In this document: piece after piece, positions 1 to 10,310 of the stretch
How positions within the stretch are numbered: the stretch's first letter is position 1
Layout: the number at the start of each line of letters is the position of its first letter
Assembly: GCA_014706295.1 (NCBI GenBank)
Contig: JACSVZ010000007.1
Span: 62,508,441 to 62,572,440 of the forward strand
Source: Lycocorax pyrrhopterus obiensis
Lineage: Eukaryota > Chordata > Aves > Passeriformes > Paradisaeidae
DNA length: 64,000 nt
Reading direction: 5' to 3'
The notes under the pieces: generated by a model
Told to the model about the DNA's origin: nothing
Databases searched by the model: none
What the model saw: the letters and a program-made list of their open reading frames with translations, nothing else
Made by a program: the position numbers and the translations under genes

Positions 1-947
1 TAGATTATCCGCCACACTGGAGAGCCAGGGATTATTTTATAAAATGGCTGCACACTACTGGAAATCAATTATTTTAACTGGTCTTTCTGGCCATAAATGA
101 GTTATTTGCCTTGAAGGAAGCTGTACCTGGCAACGGCAAAAGCTCATCTGGCCAAAAAGGAAAGGAAGGAGAGCTCAGCTTTCCTAAACACACTCTTGTT
201 TTCACTCCTTTTCGAACTTGACTCCTCCTTTCTCTCAGCTCTCTCCCGGCGCCCTGCAATTACGTCAATTCTCCAGCTGCTCATTCAGAAATTGTCAGGA
301 TACGGCTCCTTTTCCCCATTTCATAACAGCTCATTTCCATGGCTCTGGAGCGGGGTGGAAGCCACGTCTCTTTTCCATATGGCGATTCCAAGTGGGAAGG
401 GGAAGGAGACCGGGATTTGCGTTCGTGCTTACTGGGCTGTCAGACAGCATTAAAAAAGCAAGGAATTCTTTAACTGGTCTAAGACTTGCTTTTGACTAAA
501 TTAATTAAATTAAACCAGCATATTTCACATTGTGCCTGTGTGCACACTGACAGACATGTCTAATGTATTTAGCTCCTAGAGAAGAATAAATTAAGTAAAT
601 TACATGCCACTAATTATGCAATGTTTGGTGGGTGCTTGCTGAAGCCTGTTCTCCCTTAGCCATGGAAGAACAGGTCACAGAAATGCTGACTGCTTCCCAG
701 AGTCCCGCTAAGGAATCAGCCCTGTCCTCAGCTGAGCCTGCACAATAAATACATTTCGTTCCAGAGAATGAAACACAGCCACGTCCCATCATCTGTGCAA
801 ACACTGCGTGACCAGAGCCTGAGGAAGCCAATTTGCCAGCCCTGCTCTCAGGCTCCCTTGGATCCCAGGAGTCTCAGCTATCCAAGCACTGCCTGCAGAA
901 AGCAGGGGCTGCAGCCTGGGCTCCAATTCCCTCGCTGAAAGCACAAT

Positions 948-1335
948 CTCAGAATGGTGTGGGTTAGAAAGGACCTTAAAAATCACCTCATTCCACGCCC
1001 CAGCCATGGGCAGGGACACCTCCCACTATCCCAGGCTGCTCCAAGCCCCGTCCAACCTGGCCTGGGACATTTCCAGGGATCCAGGGGCAGCCACAGCTTC
1101 TTTGAGCAACCTGTGCCAGGGCCTCCCCACCCTCACAGGGAAGAATTTCTTCCTCATATCTAATCTAATCTCTCCCCTTTTAGTTTAAATCAATTTGCCC
1201 TTGTCCTATCGCTATCTGCCCATGTACAAAGTTGCTCTCCTTTTTTTATAAACCACTTCCAAGTACTGGAAGGCCACAGTGAGGTCTCCCTGGAGCTTTC
1301 TCTTCTCCAGGCAAAACAACCCCAGCTCAGATGTC
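948..1335 (-). mobile_element. CR1 LINE 3'-end fragment
   Basis: An antisense CR1 3' UTR. It opens with the reverse complement of the 'cccaaaccattctg' tail, continues through the block around 1080 with the GGATCC core, and reaches the 'cttctccaggcaaaacaaccccag' type segment by about 1325. It is 5'-truncated as usual. Confidence 0.85.
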
Positions 1336-2327
1336 ACACACAAATACACCAATGTCAGGCTGTGCTGCCATTCTGAGGGCATTCAAACCAAGCTACTGCA
1401 TGGAAAGCAAACCAGCAAGGAGGGAAAATTGAGGTTTGATGGGAAGCGTTAACTTGCTGTTATTTCCTTGGAACACAGTATCCCTGTGTCAGGCTGCTTA
1501 TCAGCAGCTCTCAGGGGACCAGTTTGACCAGAAGTGATATCTGTGTGGGTCCTTTCTGGAGTTTCCATCTCAAACATATCACACTGCCACCAACAGCACC
1601 ACAAGCCAAGCCCTGAACAGAGTCTGCAGTCAGCCTCCATCCCTCTGGACACTCTCCAGAGAGCTGCAGCTTGCAGGAAGCTTATCTGCCCTCCACAACG
1701 GCTCTGGGGAACACAGCCACCCTCTCCAAGCATCTCCCCTGCACTGGGCACGTTCAGCCTGCCTGCTGCTGGCACATGAGTTCTGCTCTCCGTGTCTGTG
1801 CTGAGCTCCCTCTGCCACACGACAGCCAGCGATGATCAGCAGGGCTCTGAGGAGGCTGGGAGGGGCAGGGAGCTCCGAGCATGCACCAGGAAGCCTCTCC
1901 TCCTCTCCACGACAGGCTGGCACAGAGCTCGGCACCTGATCCAGCCAACCAGGGAAAAACAGGGAATAAAGCATGGAAGCAATGCATGTGCACTGGAGAG
2001 TCAGAGCAGGGTGTTGTCCAGCAATAACCTGCCCTGCTTCTGCACAAAGGATGCACTCCGAAGAGCTGAGCCTGACCTGGCCAGCTGAGAGCTGGCAAAT
2101 TCCCTCAGCAGGGACTGCCAGAAGGTGTCTAGACAGAGGTGCTCTTGGGAGACAGAGTCTTCCAGAGGGTGGAGCAGGGAAGCCTGGCTGGGCAAAGCCC
2201 TTTCTTACACCCATCCCTGCTCTGTGGTCCTGCCTGCACCACATCCTCTGAAGGTTCCTGGGCAGCAGGTCAGAAAGCCTCCCAAGCTGGGTTTAACCGC
2301 ACACACATTCACCACCCCTTTCTGTGT

Positions 2328-2625
2328 CACAGAATCCCACACTGGTTTGGGTTGGAAGGGATCTTAAAGCCCATCCACTGTCAACCCTTACACTACCCTA
2401 GGTTGCTCCAAGCCCCATCCAGCCTGGCCTGGGACACTTCCAGGGATCCAGGGGCAGCCACAGCTTCACTGAGCAACCTGTGCCAGGGCCTCACCTCCCT
2501 CACAGGGAAGAATTTTTTCCTAATATCCCATCTAACCCTGCCCTCTGGCAGTAGGAAGCCTTTTCTCCTTATCCTGGTACTATGTGGTCTTGTAAACAAG
2601 TCTCTCTCCATGCACCTCCTGCATC
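2328..2625 (-). mobile_element. CR1 LINE 3'-end fragment
   Basis: Antisense CR1 3' UTR: terminal repeat near 2330, GGATCC core near 2446, and a diverged 'cttgtaaacaagtctctctcc' end near 2610. Confidence 0.85.
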
Positions 2626-3119
2626 CAGGGCACAGCTGACTTCACAGCCACACAACCTTCCCTCAATTCTGCTCACACCTCTGCTGGGATTTTTGACATC
2701 TCCACAGAACCAGAGGACCCCAGATCCAAGTAAGGGAAACACCAGGTGCAGCACATCAGCAGCATTCACTAACCAGAACCACCAAGCCCCTCATAAATGA
2801 CACACCTACCTCTGTCAGGCCCCAGTCTTGCTCTGCTGCCCCCTTACACCTGGGGCAGGTGATCTGAGAAATGCAACAAGGAATGGGAAGGCAGAGCCAG
2901 AACTTATAGTGCCCAACTAGGAAATCACCTGCACCTCCTCAGACTGGATGTAATCACAGCTGCCACAAATCTGTGGAAACGATGGATCAATGACAATCCC
3001 TGGATGAAGATCCCCCAGGGAACTGCAGAGCATCAGAAACAGGTGAAGAAAACTGTCATGGAAAAAGGAGCCCTGTCCTTTAGCAGTCAAGAATGGCAGG
3101 TAAATAGAAATGGATGCAC

Positions 3120-3276
3120 AGGGATGTGGTGGAGTCACTGTTCCTTGAGGTGCTTAAGGAAAGACTGGATGTGGCACTCAGTGCCATGGTCTGGATGACA
3201 AGGTGGTGTTTGGTCATAGGTTGGACCCGATGATCTCAGAGATCTTATCCAACCCAAATGATTCTGTGATTCTGTA
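3120..3276 (+). mobile_element. CR1 LINE 3'-end fragment, divergent subfamily
   Basis: Sense copy of a different CR1 3' end, with 'tggtggagtcac', 'gatctcagagatctt' and a tail of repeated 'gattctgt' units at 3262-3276. It belongs to the same subfamily group as the copy at 36340. Confidence 0.75.
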
Positions 3277-4154
3277 AAAGGCCACACTTGGTAGTCTCCC
3301 TTTGGGATCTCAAGCTGGCCTCTCAAAGTCAGGGCAAACTCCTACACCTCAGCTGCACAGCTGTGCTAACACCTCTGCCCAATCCAAGCTGCATTCCCAC
3401 ATTCTCCTGGCAAGGACCCCTCTCTGCACCCCAGGACGCCTGGAGCAGGAAGCTGAGCGGGGTGGCTGCTGCTGCCAGGCTTCACTCTCACCCTTTGCTT
3501 TTTTTGGAGCACTGGAGATGTGGCGTGCACTTTCTTCCTGCCAGCCCTGAGTCATCCAGCTGGCAGCAGCACAGCTTCAGCTCCAGCGTGGCCAGCTCAG
3601 CCCCTTCTCCCTTTGGCAGAGGGAACAAGGGGATGAATGATTCTGCTGGTAACAGGAGTGGTTTGGGACCTTCCCACGTGAATGACTGCTGACAGGAGCA
3701 AGAGTTTGGATGATAACTGGCCACCAAACCTGTCTGTTACATCATCTCAAATGCCAAAATCTAATGTGAAATTTTTAATTACAACACCTACTACACGAAG
3801 CTCCAGTGCTTAATTGGCTCTGAAGCAAGAGCAATTTCTACTGCTGTCAAATTCCCAGGCTGAGCTTTGGAGACACGGGCACGCAACTACCTCAGGAACG
3901 AAGCAAATCAGAGGTTTTTCTAGAATTTTTTCAGGAAGTTTGAGGTCAGGTTAGACAGTTATGTGGCTGTGCCCATGCCAGCTCATGTATCAGGAATGGC
4001 TGAGTCAGAGGCAAGGTGGACACCTCCCATTCCCACCTGCATTAGTCAAAACACTGTTGGAAGAGCACTAGCAAAAAGCCATTATCCGTTTGTCAGGTGC
4101 AAACCCTGGGCCTGCTCCCTTTCCCACATTTAAGCTTAGCCAGGCTCTGGTGTA

Positions 4155-4297
4155 ACACAGAATCCCAGGATGGTTTGGGTTGGAAGGGAACTTAAAGAAC
4201 CTCTCATTCCACTCCCTGTCAAGGGCAAGGATGCCTTCCACTATCCCAAGTTGCTCCAAGCCCCATCCAGCCTGGCCTTGGACACTTTCAGGGATAC
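4155..4297 (-). mobile_element. CR1 LINE 3'-end fragment
   Basis: Short antisense CR1 3' end (terminal repeat, 'ccatccagcctggccttgg', then truncation at the 'cagggata' position). Confidence 0.85.
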
Positions 4298-5183
4298 ATC
4301 TCCAGAACTCCCACTTCCCTCCCAGCACACATTTTCTGCATGATCCTTCATCCTCTCTGTCAGCAACAGCCTCCCTTCATCTCCACCAACACTATTGGAT
4401 TTAGCTTTTTCTGACATTAAATTATTTTTACTCTTTTGTTGCTAAAATTGCCTGAAAATAAAGTCTGGTAAACATGCCATGAAATTTTAGGATCTAACAT
4501 GAAAGGTAATTACACTCTGCATAAAATGCTTATGTATATAGAGTGCTTCAAATACACTTTATGGGCTTGGCAGAGCTCAGCCCCTTCTCCAGAGCCTCCA
4601 CCCCATTTGGGAGATTTGTGCTCAGTTATTTTCCTGCTGTAACACTTCACTTTCTCTGAACTGACGGCAAATGGGAGCGTTTCTGGCAGGAGCAAAGGAG
4701 CTGGGGGCTCTCTAGAGTGAAGTGACTTTCAGAAGTGATCCATGGGACAACTTGTGCCTTGTAGACCATGACAATACCTGCCCCAGCCTCCTTCCCCCGC
4801 TGGAGAAGGTTCCAGTCAGTGATCCAGGGGAGTTAATATAAAGCCAGCTGCCTCTGATCATCACCCAGGCCCTAAACAATATTTAAGTGTGCTGTTTGTC
4901 ACCCATGGGCTTAGCAGAGAAAATGCAGCAAGACACAACCAATGCCACACGCTGCTTCCCATTCCCGTTAATCAGGGAGGCGACCAAGGCCGGAGCCACT
5001 CGTGGCATGGACATGACATGAGGCATGACAAGGGCACCATGTCACCACTCCGAGGCAGGCTCAGGCCATCCTGGTTCTTGCCCAGAAAAGAAAAGTCAGG
5101 CTGCTCTTGCTTCTGCTCTTCTGGTGGATCCCAGCTATTCCAATTCCCTTACAAGGCTGCTGCCTGCACAACAACTTTGGATG

Positions 5184-5416
5184 AGGGCCTGGAGTGCCAG
5201 GACAAGGGGGAATGGCTCCCACTGCCAGAGGGCAGGGTTAGATGGGCTATTGGGAAGGAATTCCTGTCTGGGGAGGGTGGGGAGGCCCTGGCACAGTTGC
5301 CCAGAGAAGCTGTGGCTGCCCCTGGATCCCTGGAAATGTTCCAGGCCAGGTTGGATGGGGCTTGGAGCAACCTGATCTACTGGGAAGTGTCCCTGCCCAT
5401 TCCACGACTCTATAAT
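5184..5416 (+). mobile_element. CR1 LINE 3'-end fragment with internal deletion
   Basis: Sense CR1 3' UTR from 'gggcctggagtgccaggac' through the GGATCC core. The final part, between 'ccctgcccat' and the 'gactctataat' tail, is largely deleted. Confidence 0.8.
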
Positions 5417-8127
5417 CATATTCAGCTTGCAATGTTGACTTGTCTCTTCTTTCAAGTCCCAGCACTTCATTTTGTTTTGTCCTTCACAAGCCAGTCATTT
5501 GGTTGTGAATATTTCTGGGTTTTTGTGTAAAGGCCCCTCTGTCTGAAACATCTCAGCTTTCACTTGTCAGGTTCCCAGCATTCAGAGTCACAAAGAAATG
5601 CCAGAAGCGGAAACTGAAAAGCCACCACAAAAGGGCAGAAATCAAACAACGAACAGAAAGGATGTTAACACAGTTAAAATAAAAAACGACCTACCAAAAT
5701 CATTGTTTTCTTCCTGGTTTAACCCATTGTGTGCAGTCTAAGATGTGGCAGTGATGATCCCTGGCCTGTGCTGGAGAGGAGTCCCTTCTCCTCAAAATAG
5801 TTCCTTGGCTTTTCCTGGCTCCCTTTAGGAGCTCTCCTAAATCCCCTATCCAGCTTGAAAACCCTCACCAAGAAGTATCTATAACCTCTGTTAATCCCTT
5901 TTATGGTTTTAAAACTGAGTTCTTGATAGGTGGATCATTCCAATTTTAACACAAAATTGTCCATGATGGGAAACATGAGATTTCACACGATTTGTTCCCG
6001 TCTGTGCTGTTTAAAGGAGCGACTGGGAGCAGGGATCTCACTGGATCAGAGGGACCAGGCTGCTGAACACCTGCAACTGCCAAGCACAAAGAATTTCAGA
6101 CAAAAATCAGAGTAATCTATTACAAACCTTCATGAGCTGGCTGGACTTCACCGTGCCAAGCAGAATTTGGACTAACAATCCTTATTTTGGGAAAAGCAGG
6201 GTCCACTACTCACAGCAAGAAATTATTTGTGATTTTTTTTCACCATAGCTGCCTCACCCATTCAACTGGCAGCAGTTGTGAGGTCTATGCACCGCTTGGC
6301 ACATTCAGGAAGAGCCTTAAATGAGGCATAACCTTATGCTGACCTTTAGCCCAAGGCTAAATCCTACTCTGGATGCATCACACACCCCTGCACGAGCTCC
6401 CGGGGATGTGACAGCGACCCAGCTATGACCAGGGGCAATGCCATATACTCACTCTAATTTGCTCTGTGAGCTTTAAAAAAGCAAATTATTTTTGTGAAAC
6501 AAAGGAGGGTTACACTGAGCAGCTGCCTGCTTCCAGGCCTAAGTAACTAGGACAAAGTTTGATCCGTTTCAAAATAGTGTTAATATTTTTAATGACCCAT
6601 AAGCCCATTTTTAGAACAAAGCAAGGACTTTCTCCTTTCTGCCTTAGTTTCAGGAAAAGCCCAAGCCTCCTTCTTCGCCAGCTGAAAAATGTAGCAGTGG
6701 AATAGTCACCCCATGGACTGATGTCACCACACAATGCTGCAGTCACTGGATGTAAACACAGCTTTCAAGGCAATGAGGTTTTGTTGTATAAATAGAATAA
6801 ATAAATTTATTAAAGGCAGCTTTTTCTTTTCTTTCCTAGTAAAAACCAGAAGCATTTCGCTCTCTTAATTTCTTACTCACAACGTCAACCAGGCCTGGCA
6901 AAGAGCCAGGAAATCCTCTAGGAATAGGTGAATGTCTGTGGGATATAGGGAATGATTTTGAGCTGTGGATGGGTGGCAGCAGAAGGCAGCTGATCCCACA
7001 GAGATCCACTTGGATCCATGGACGCTTCCAGATTCTTGCAGAGAAGCAAAGGAAGAGTTCATCCCATCAGTGACACATCACATTTCCCGGGAGTAGGGCT
7101 CAGCAGCACAGGCTGAGGGATGTGCCTAATTCCCTCACTGGACCCAGGCTGTATTTCCCAGGATGATGCTTTCTCCGCTTCCACCCGGCATCATTTGCAT
7201 TCCCTCCTCCTGCTATCAGGATGTGCAGGGAAGGCACCGGCGTGTGTACGTGTGTGCAATTCCCAACACGCACGGAGTCAGGGCTGACACGTCTGTCACA
7301 CGCTCCGCGAGACAAAGCTGAGAATGGCACCACATTCCCTGGCAAGTTTTCCCTCCGGTTTACCCAAGGATCTGAGGACCTTCATTAAGTTACAGCTAAA
7401 CACGGCACCGATCAAATGAGCTTCGCCCATTTTCTCCCCCCTCTATCCCAAAAAGCCCATCACTGGATCAGACACTCCGTTATCCCAACGCTTCCTCAAG
7501 CATGCCTCTGAACTGTTAATCATTGCCATGGGAAATCCTACGCTCATCTACACAAATTAGAATGTAATTTGTGTATCTAAACATCACAGCTCAGCTCACT
7601 CGCTCTGCCTGAGGAGCCGGGATACCGCCGGCACCCGTGACTGAGCTCACATGGAATACGACTCCGGAGGAAACGACAAATTACTCTCCTGAAATAACGG
7701 GAAATGGCTGGATAAAATCTGATTTCCTATGGAACAGCGTGTCAGTGGGAGTGGGTGAAGCGATACATCGCTGAGCATGGTCACAGGCAGGCTGAAGGTG
7801 GAGGAGCCCCTTGCTGGGTGCAGCCCACCTGTGGGACCAGCTTGGGCTCCAGTGGGAAGCAGCAGCTGCTGGAGGATCCAGGCGCCTCTGGAGGGAACCG
7901 AAGCCTTGCAGGAAGACACCACAGAACTTCCTCCTCCCCGTCACCCCGCTCCGCTCCCCGGCAGTGCTGCTCCCAGCTCCCCCGGGATCAGGGGGCTGTG
8001 AGGGGATGGGTTTAAAATGGGCCCTGTCTGGAGGGTGACTCGACAACAAAATCCTATAGCTTCCAGAAACGGGGAAAACCCTCTGGAGGGGTGACAAGCC
8101 AGGGGTGGCCTTGTGGCTCTGCCTGCG

Positions 8128-8216
8128 GAAGGTGGGGTGAGCGCGATCCCTGCTCCCAGATGAGGTGGGGTGGGGTGAGCGCGATCCCTGCTCCCGGCCG
8201 AGGTGGGGTGGTGGCT
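8128..8216. repeat. 38-bp tandem repeat
   Basis: The motif 'ggtgagcgcgatccctgctc' occurs twice, 38 bp apart (TGA at 8138 and 8176), flanked by GGTGGGGT runs. It lies at the ATL1 intron-1 edge of the CpG island. Confidence 0.7.
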
Positions 8217-8699
8217 GAGGTGACATCCCCCGTCAGGGGCTGAGGGGACAGCAGGGCCAGGGCAAGGGGTGTCAGGGCAAGCCGGACGAGAACCGGGGCA
8301 GCCCAAAGGCTCCCCAGGGAGCTGCCGGGGCTGTCTGGCCCCAGGTGAGTCAGGGGGTCCCGTTGTAGCCAGCCCGAGGGCGGTGACCAGCCCAAGCCGG
8401 GGACACGTCGCCTCATGAGGCCCCGGAACGAGGGGAGCCCCATCCCGCGCCCCCGATTCCCCTCACGCTGGCGGGGGGGAACGGGCGGACCCCAGGCCCC
8501 TCAGGGATAGCGCGCAGGGGTCCCACACACCCGTGTGTCCCCTCGGCACCGGGCAACCCCCTGCCCCGCCCGGGCCAGCCGAGCCCCCCGCCCGCGTCCT
8601 CCCGCCGCAGCCCCGCCCCGGCGCGGCCCGCGGCCGCCTCAGGCCCGGCATTGTCCGCGCTCCCCCCGCTCTCCCCCAGTTCTGCCGCCGCCGCCCTAC

Positions 8700-8733
8700 C
8701 CCAGCTGCTCCTGTCCCGGCGGTTCCGGGCCAT
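8700..8733 (-). CDS. ATL1: ATL1 coding exon 1 (atlastin-1 N-terminus)
   Basis: The minus strand reads ATG at 8733-8731, then codes MARNRRDRSSWG up to a strong donor (G|GTAGGG, GT at 8699-8698), splitting the glycine codon in phase 1. Vertebrate atlastin-1 starts MAKNRRDRNSWG and continues with a glycine, so both the residues and the splice phase fit. The ATG context (GCC ATG GCC) is a strong Kozak match. Atlastin-1 is a dynamin-like GTPase of the endoplasmic reticulum that fuses ER tubules; mutations in human ATL1 cause spastic paraplegia SPG3A. Only the cytosolic N-terminal tip is in the window; the GTPase domain and membrane hairpin lie beyond base 1. The divergent position relative to MAP4K5 supports the call. 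The frame stays open upstream to a further ATG at 8940, but the conserved start is at 8733. Confidence 0.85.
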
Positions 8734-8881
8734 GGCGGCGGCTGCGGGAGGCTCCGTGCGCGCTCCGAGCCGCGCTGCGTCTGGCGGGGCTGCGGCGGCG
8801 GCGCGGGGCGGGCGGGGGAGCCGGCGGCGGCAGCAGCGGCAGCAGCAGCAGCATCCCCGCCCGCCGCTCGGCGCGGCACCG

Positions 8882-8911
8882 CGGCACGGCACGGCACGGC
8901 ACGGCACGGCA
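8882..8911. repeat. CGGCA pentanucleotide microsatellite
   Basis: Six perfect CGGCA units, flanked by imperfect CGGCG/CGGCACCG units. It lies about 150 bp above the ATL1 ATG, so it falls in the promoter or 5' UTR. Confidence 0.9.
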
Positions 8912-9059
8912 CGGCCCGCCGGGGCACCCGCCCACGGCACCCGCGGGGCAGGCCCCGGGCACCGCTGCTCGGGGTGCGCACAGGCAGGGGGGCCCGCGGG
9001 CGGGGCGAGCAGCAGCCCCCTGGGTGCTGAATATCCACCCGCCCACCCGCGGGGGTATC

Positions 9060-9420
9060 CATGGGGGCTCAGTACAGATAGGAGGATCCAACAGGCAGGT
9101 TAGCCCTGCCAGGGCACTGGGATCGTGGGGGGCATCCACACCGGGGGCACTGCCAGGGGCACTCATTCATGGGGTTATGGATGGGGGGCTCAGCAGACAG
9201 GATGCTCCAACATCCAGGTTATCCCTGCCAGGGCACTGGGATCATTGAGGCATCCAAACCTGGGGGCACTGGATACACTTGTAGGCACCCACACCCTGGA
9301 GACACCCACCCCAGAGCAGGGCCCCTGGCTCATCTGGGGCACTGGGCACCCCTTTGGGCACCCACCCATAAGGGGCCATGGCTGGGGGACCCAGCACAAC
9401 CAGGACATGTGGTGAGTGCA
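9060..9420. repeat. Degenerate G-rich minisatellite (~119-bp unit)
   Basis: Two recognisable units share 'agggcactgggatc' and a preceding 'ggctcag...ggat' block. The shared 'agggcactgg' is at 9111 and 9230, a 119-bp spacing. Shorter, more diverged pieces ('ggcactgg', 'ggcacccac') continue to about 9420. It lies immediately upstream of the ATL1 CpG island. Confidence 0.6.
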
Positions 9421-9628
9421 GAGTAACACTTGGGCTGAGAAATCGCCACAGGGTCCTGCCCTGGGGTGGGGTCAGCCAGGCCCTGCTCCCCCCGTTCCAC
9501 CTGTGCCTGCAGCACCCACAGGCAGCAGGAGATATTCACTGTGCATGTGCAGGTGTGACACAAAGGATGCAGCTCAAGGGCTTGTACTTAGACACCTCTG
9601 GGGAGGATTTAAATGCAGCACAGTTGAT

Positions 9629-10310
9629 AACAGAATCCCAGAGTGGTCTGGGTTGGAAGGGACCTTAAAGCTCATTTCATTTCACCCTCTGCCATGGGCA
9701 GGGACACCTTCCACTAGCCCAGGTTGCTCCAAGCCCTGTCCAACCTGGCCTTGGACACTGCCAGGGATCCAGGGGCAGCCACAGCTTCTCTGGGCACCCT
9801 GTGCCAGGGCCTCCCCACCCTCCCAGCCAGGGAATTCCTTCCCAATATCCCATCCATCCCTGCCCTCTGGCACTGGGAAGCCATTCCCTGTGTCCTGTCC
9901 CTCCATCCCTTGTCCCCAGTCCCTCTCCAGCTCTCCTGGAGCCCCTTTAGGCCCTGGAAGGGGCTCTGAGCTCTCCCTGGAGCCTTCTCTTCTCCAGGGT
10001 GAACACCCCCAGCTCTCCCAGCCTGGCTCCAGAGCAGAGGGGCTCCAGCCCTTGGAGCAGCTCCGTGACCTCCTCTGGGCTTGCTCCAGCAGCTCCACGT
10101 CCTTCTGATGTTGGGGACCCCAGAGCTGGAGGCAGCTCTGCAGGTGGGGTCTCTCACAAAAGCAGAGTAGAGCGGAATAATCCCCTTCCTCACCCTCCTG
10201 CCCACCCTGCTGGGGATGAGCCCATGCTGTGTTTGGCTTTCTGGCAATGCCAGCCACAGGGAGCTTGCCCACTCCCACCTGCTCCATGTGGACCAGCACA
10301 GGAGTGAACA
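9629..10310 (-). mobile_element. CR1 LINE 3' fragment, one of the longest here
   Basis: Antisense copy running from the terminal repeat at 9632 through the GGATCC core (9767) and the 'cttctcttctccagggtgaacaccc' segment into sequence matching the end of CR1 ORF2, fading near 10310. About 680 bp, 5'-truncated. Confidence 0.85.

Larger units (their letters stand above)
1..8699 (-). other. ATL1: ATL1 intron 1 (5' part; runs off the left edge)
   Basis: This is everything downstream of the ATL1 start exon, read on the minus strand. I looked for the next atlastin coding exon (the acidic stretch and G1/P-loop region that follow the N-terminus in vertebrate atlastins) and did not see it, so the interval appears to be intron only. 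It holds CR1 fragments (948-1335, 2328-2625, 3120-3276, 4155-4297, 5184-5416), a 38-bp tandem repeat near 8128-8216, and otherwise unique sequence. The stretches 1-945, 5420-7650 and 7650-8120 show nothing I can name. Confidence 0.6.
8220..9060 (-). promoter_or_regulatory. ATL1: CpG island / ATL1 promoter region
   Basis: Very GC-rich sequence with abundant CpG, centred on the ATL1 start codon. No TATA-like element is obvious. The ATL1 5' UTR and transcription start are expected within about 200-300 bp above 8733, but the exact start site cannot be read from sequence. The island includes a GCA/GGC-rich run (8822-8852) and a CGGCA pentanucleotide array (8882-8911). Confidence 0.65.

Noticed and set aside
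1..8699. ATL1 exon 2 (acidic segment and GTPase start) on the minus strand
   Set aside because: I looked for the expected conserved coding block and found no match, so it probably lies left of the window.
8463..9248. Several 150-240-codon open frames on both strands around the ATL1 CpG island
   Set aside because: GC-rich, stop-poor sequence. Only the 34-nt ATL1 exon has homology and a correct splice donor.
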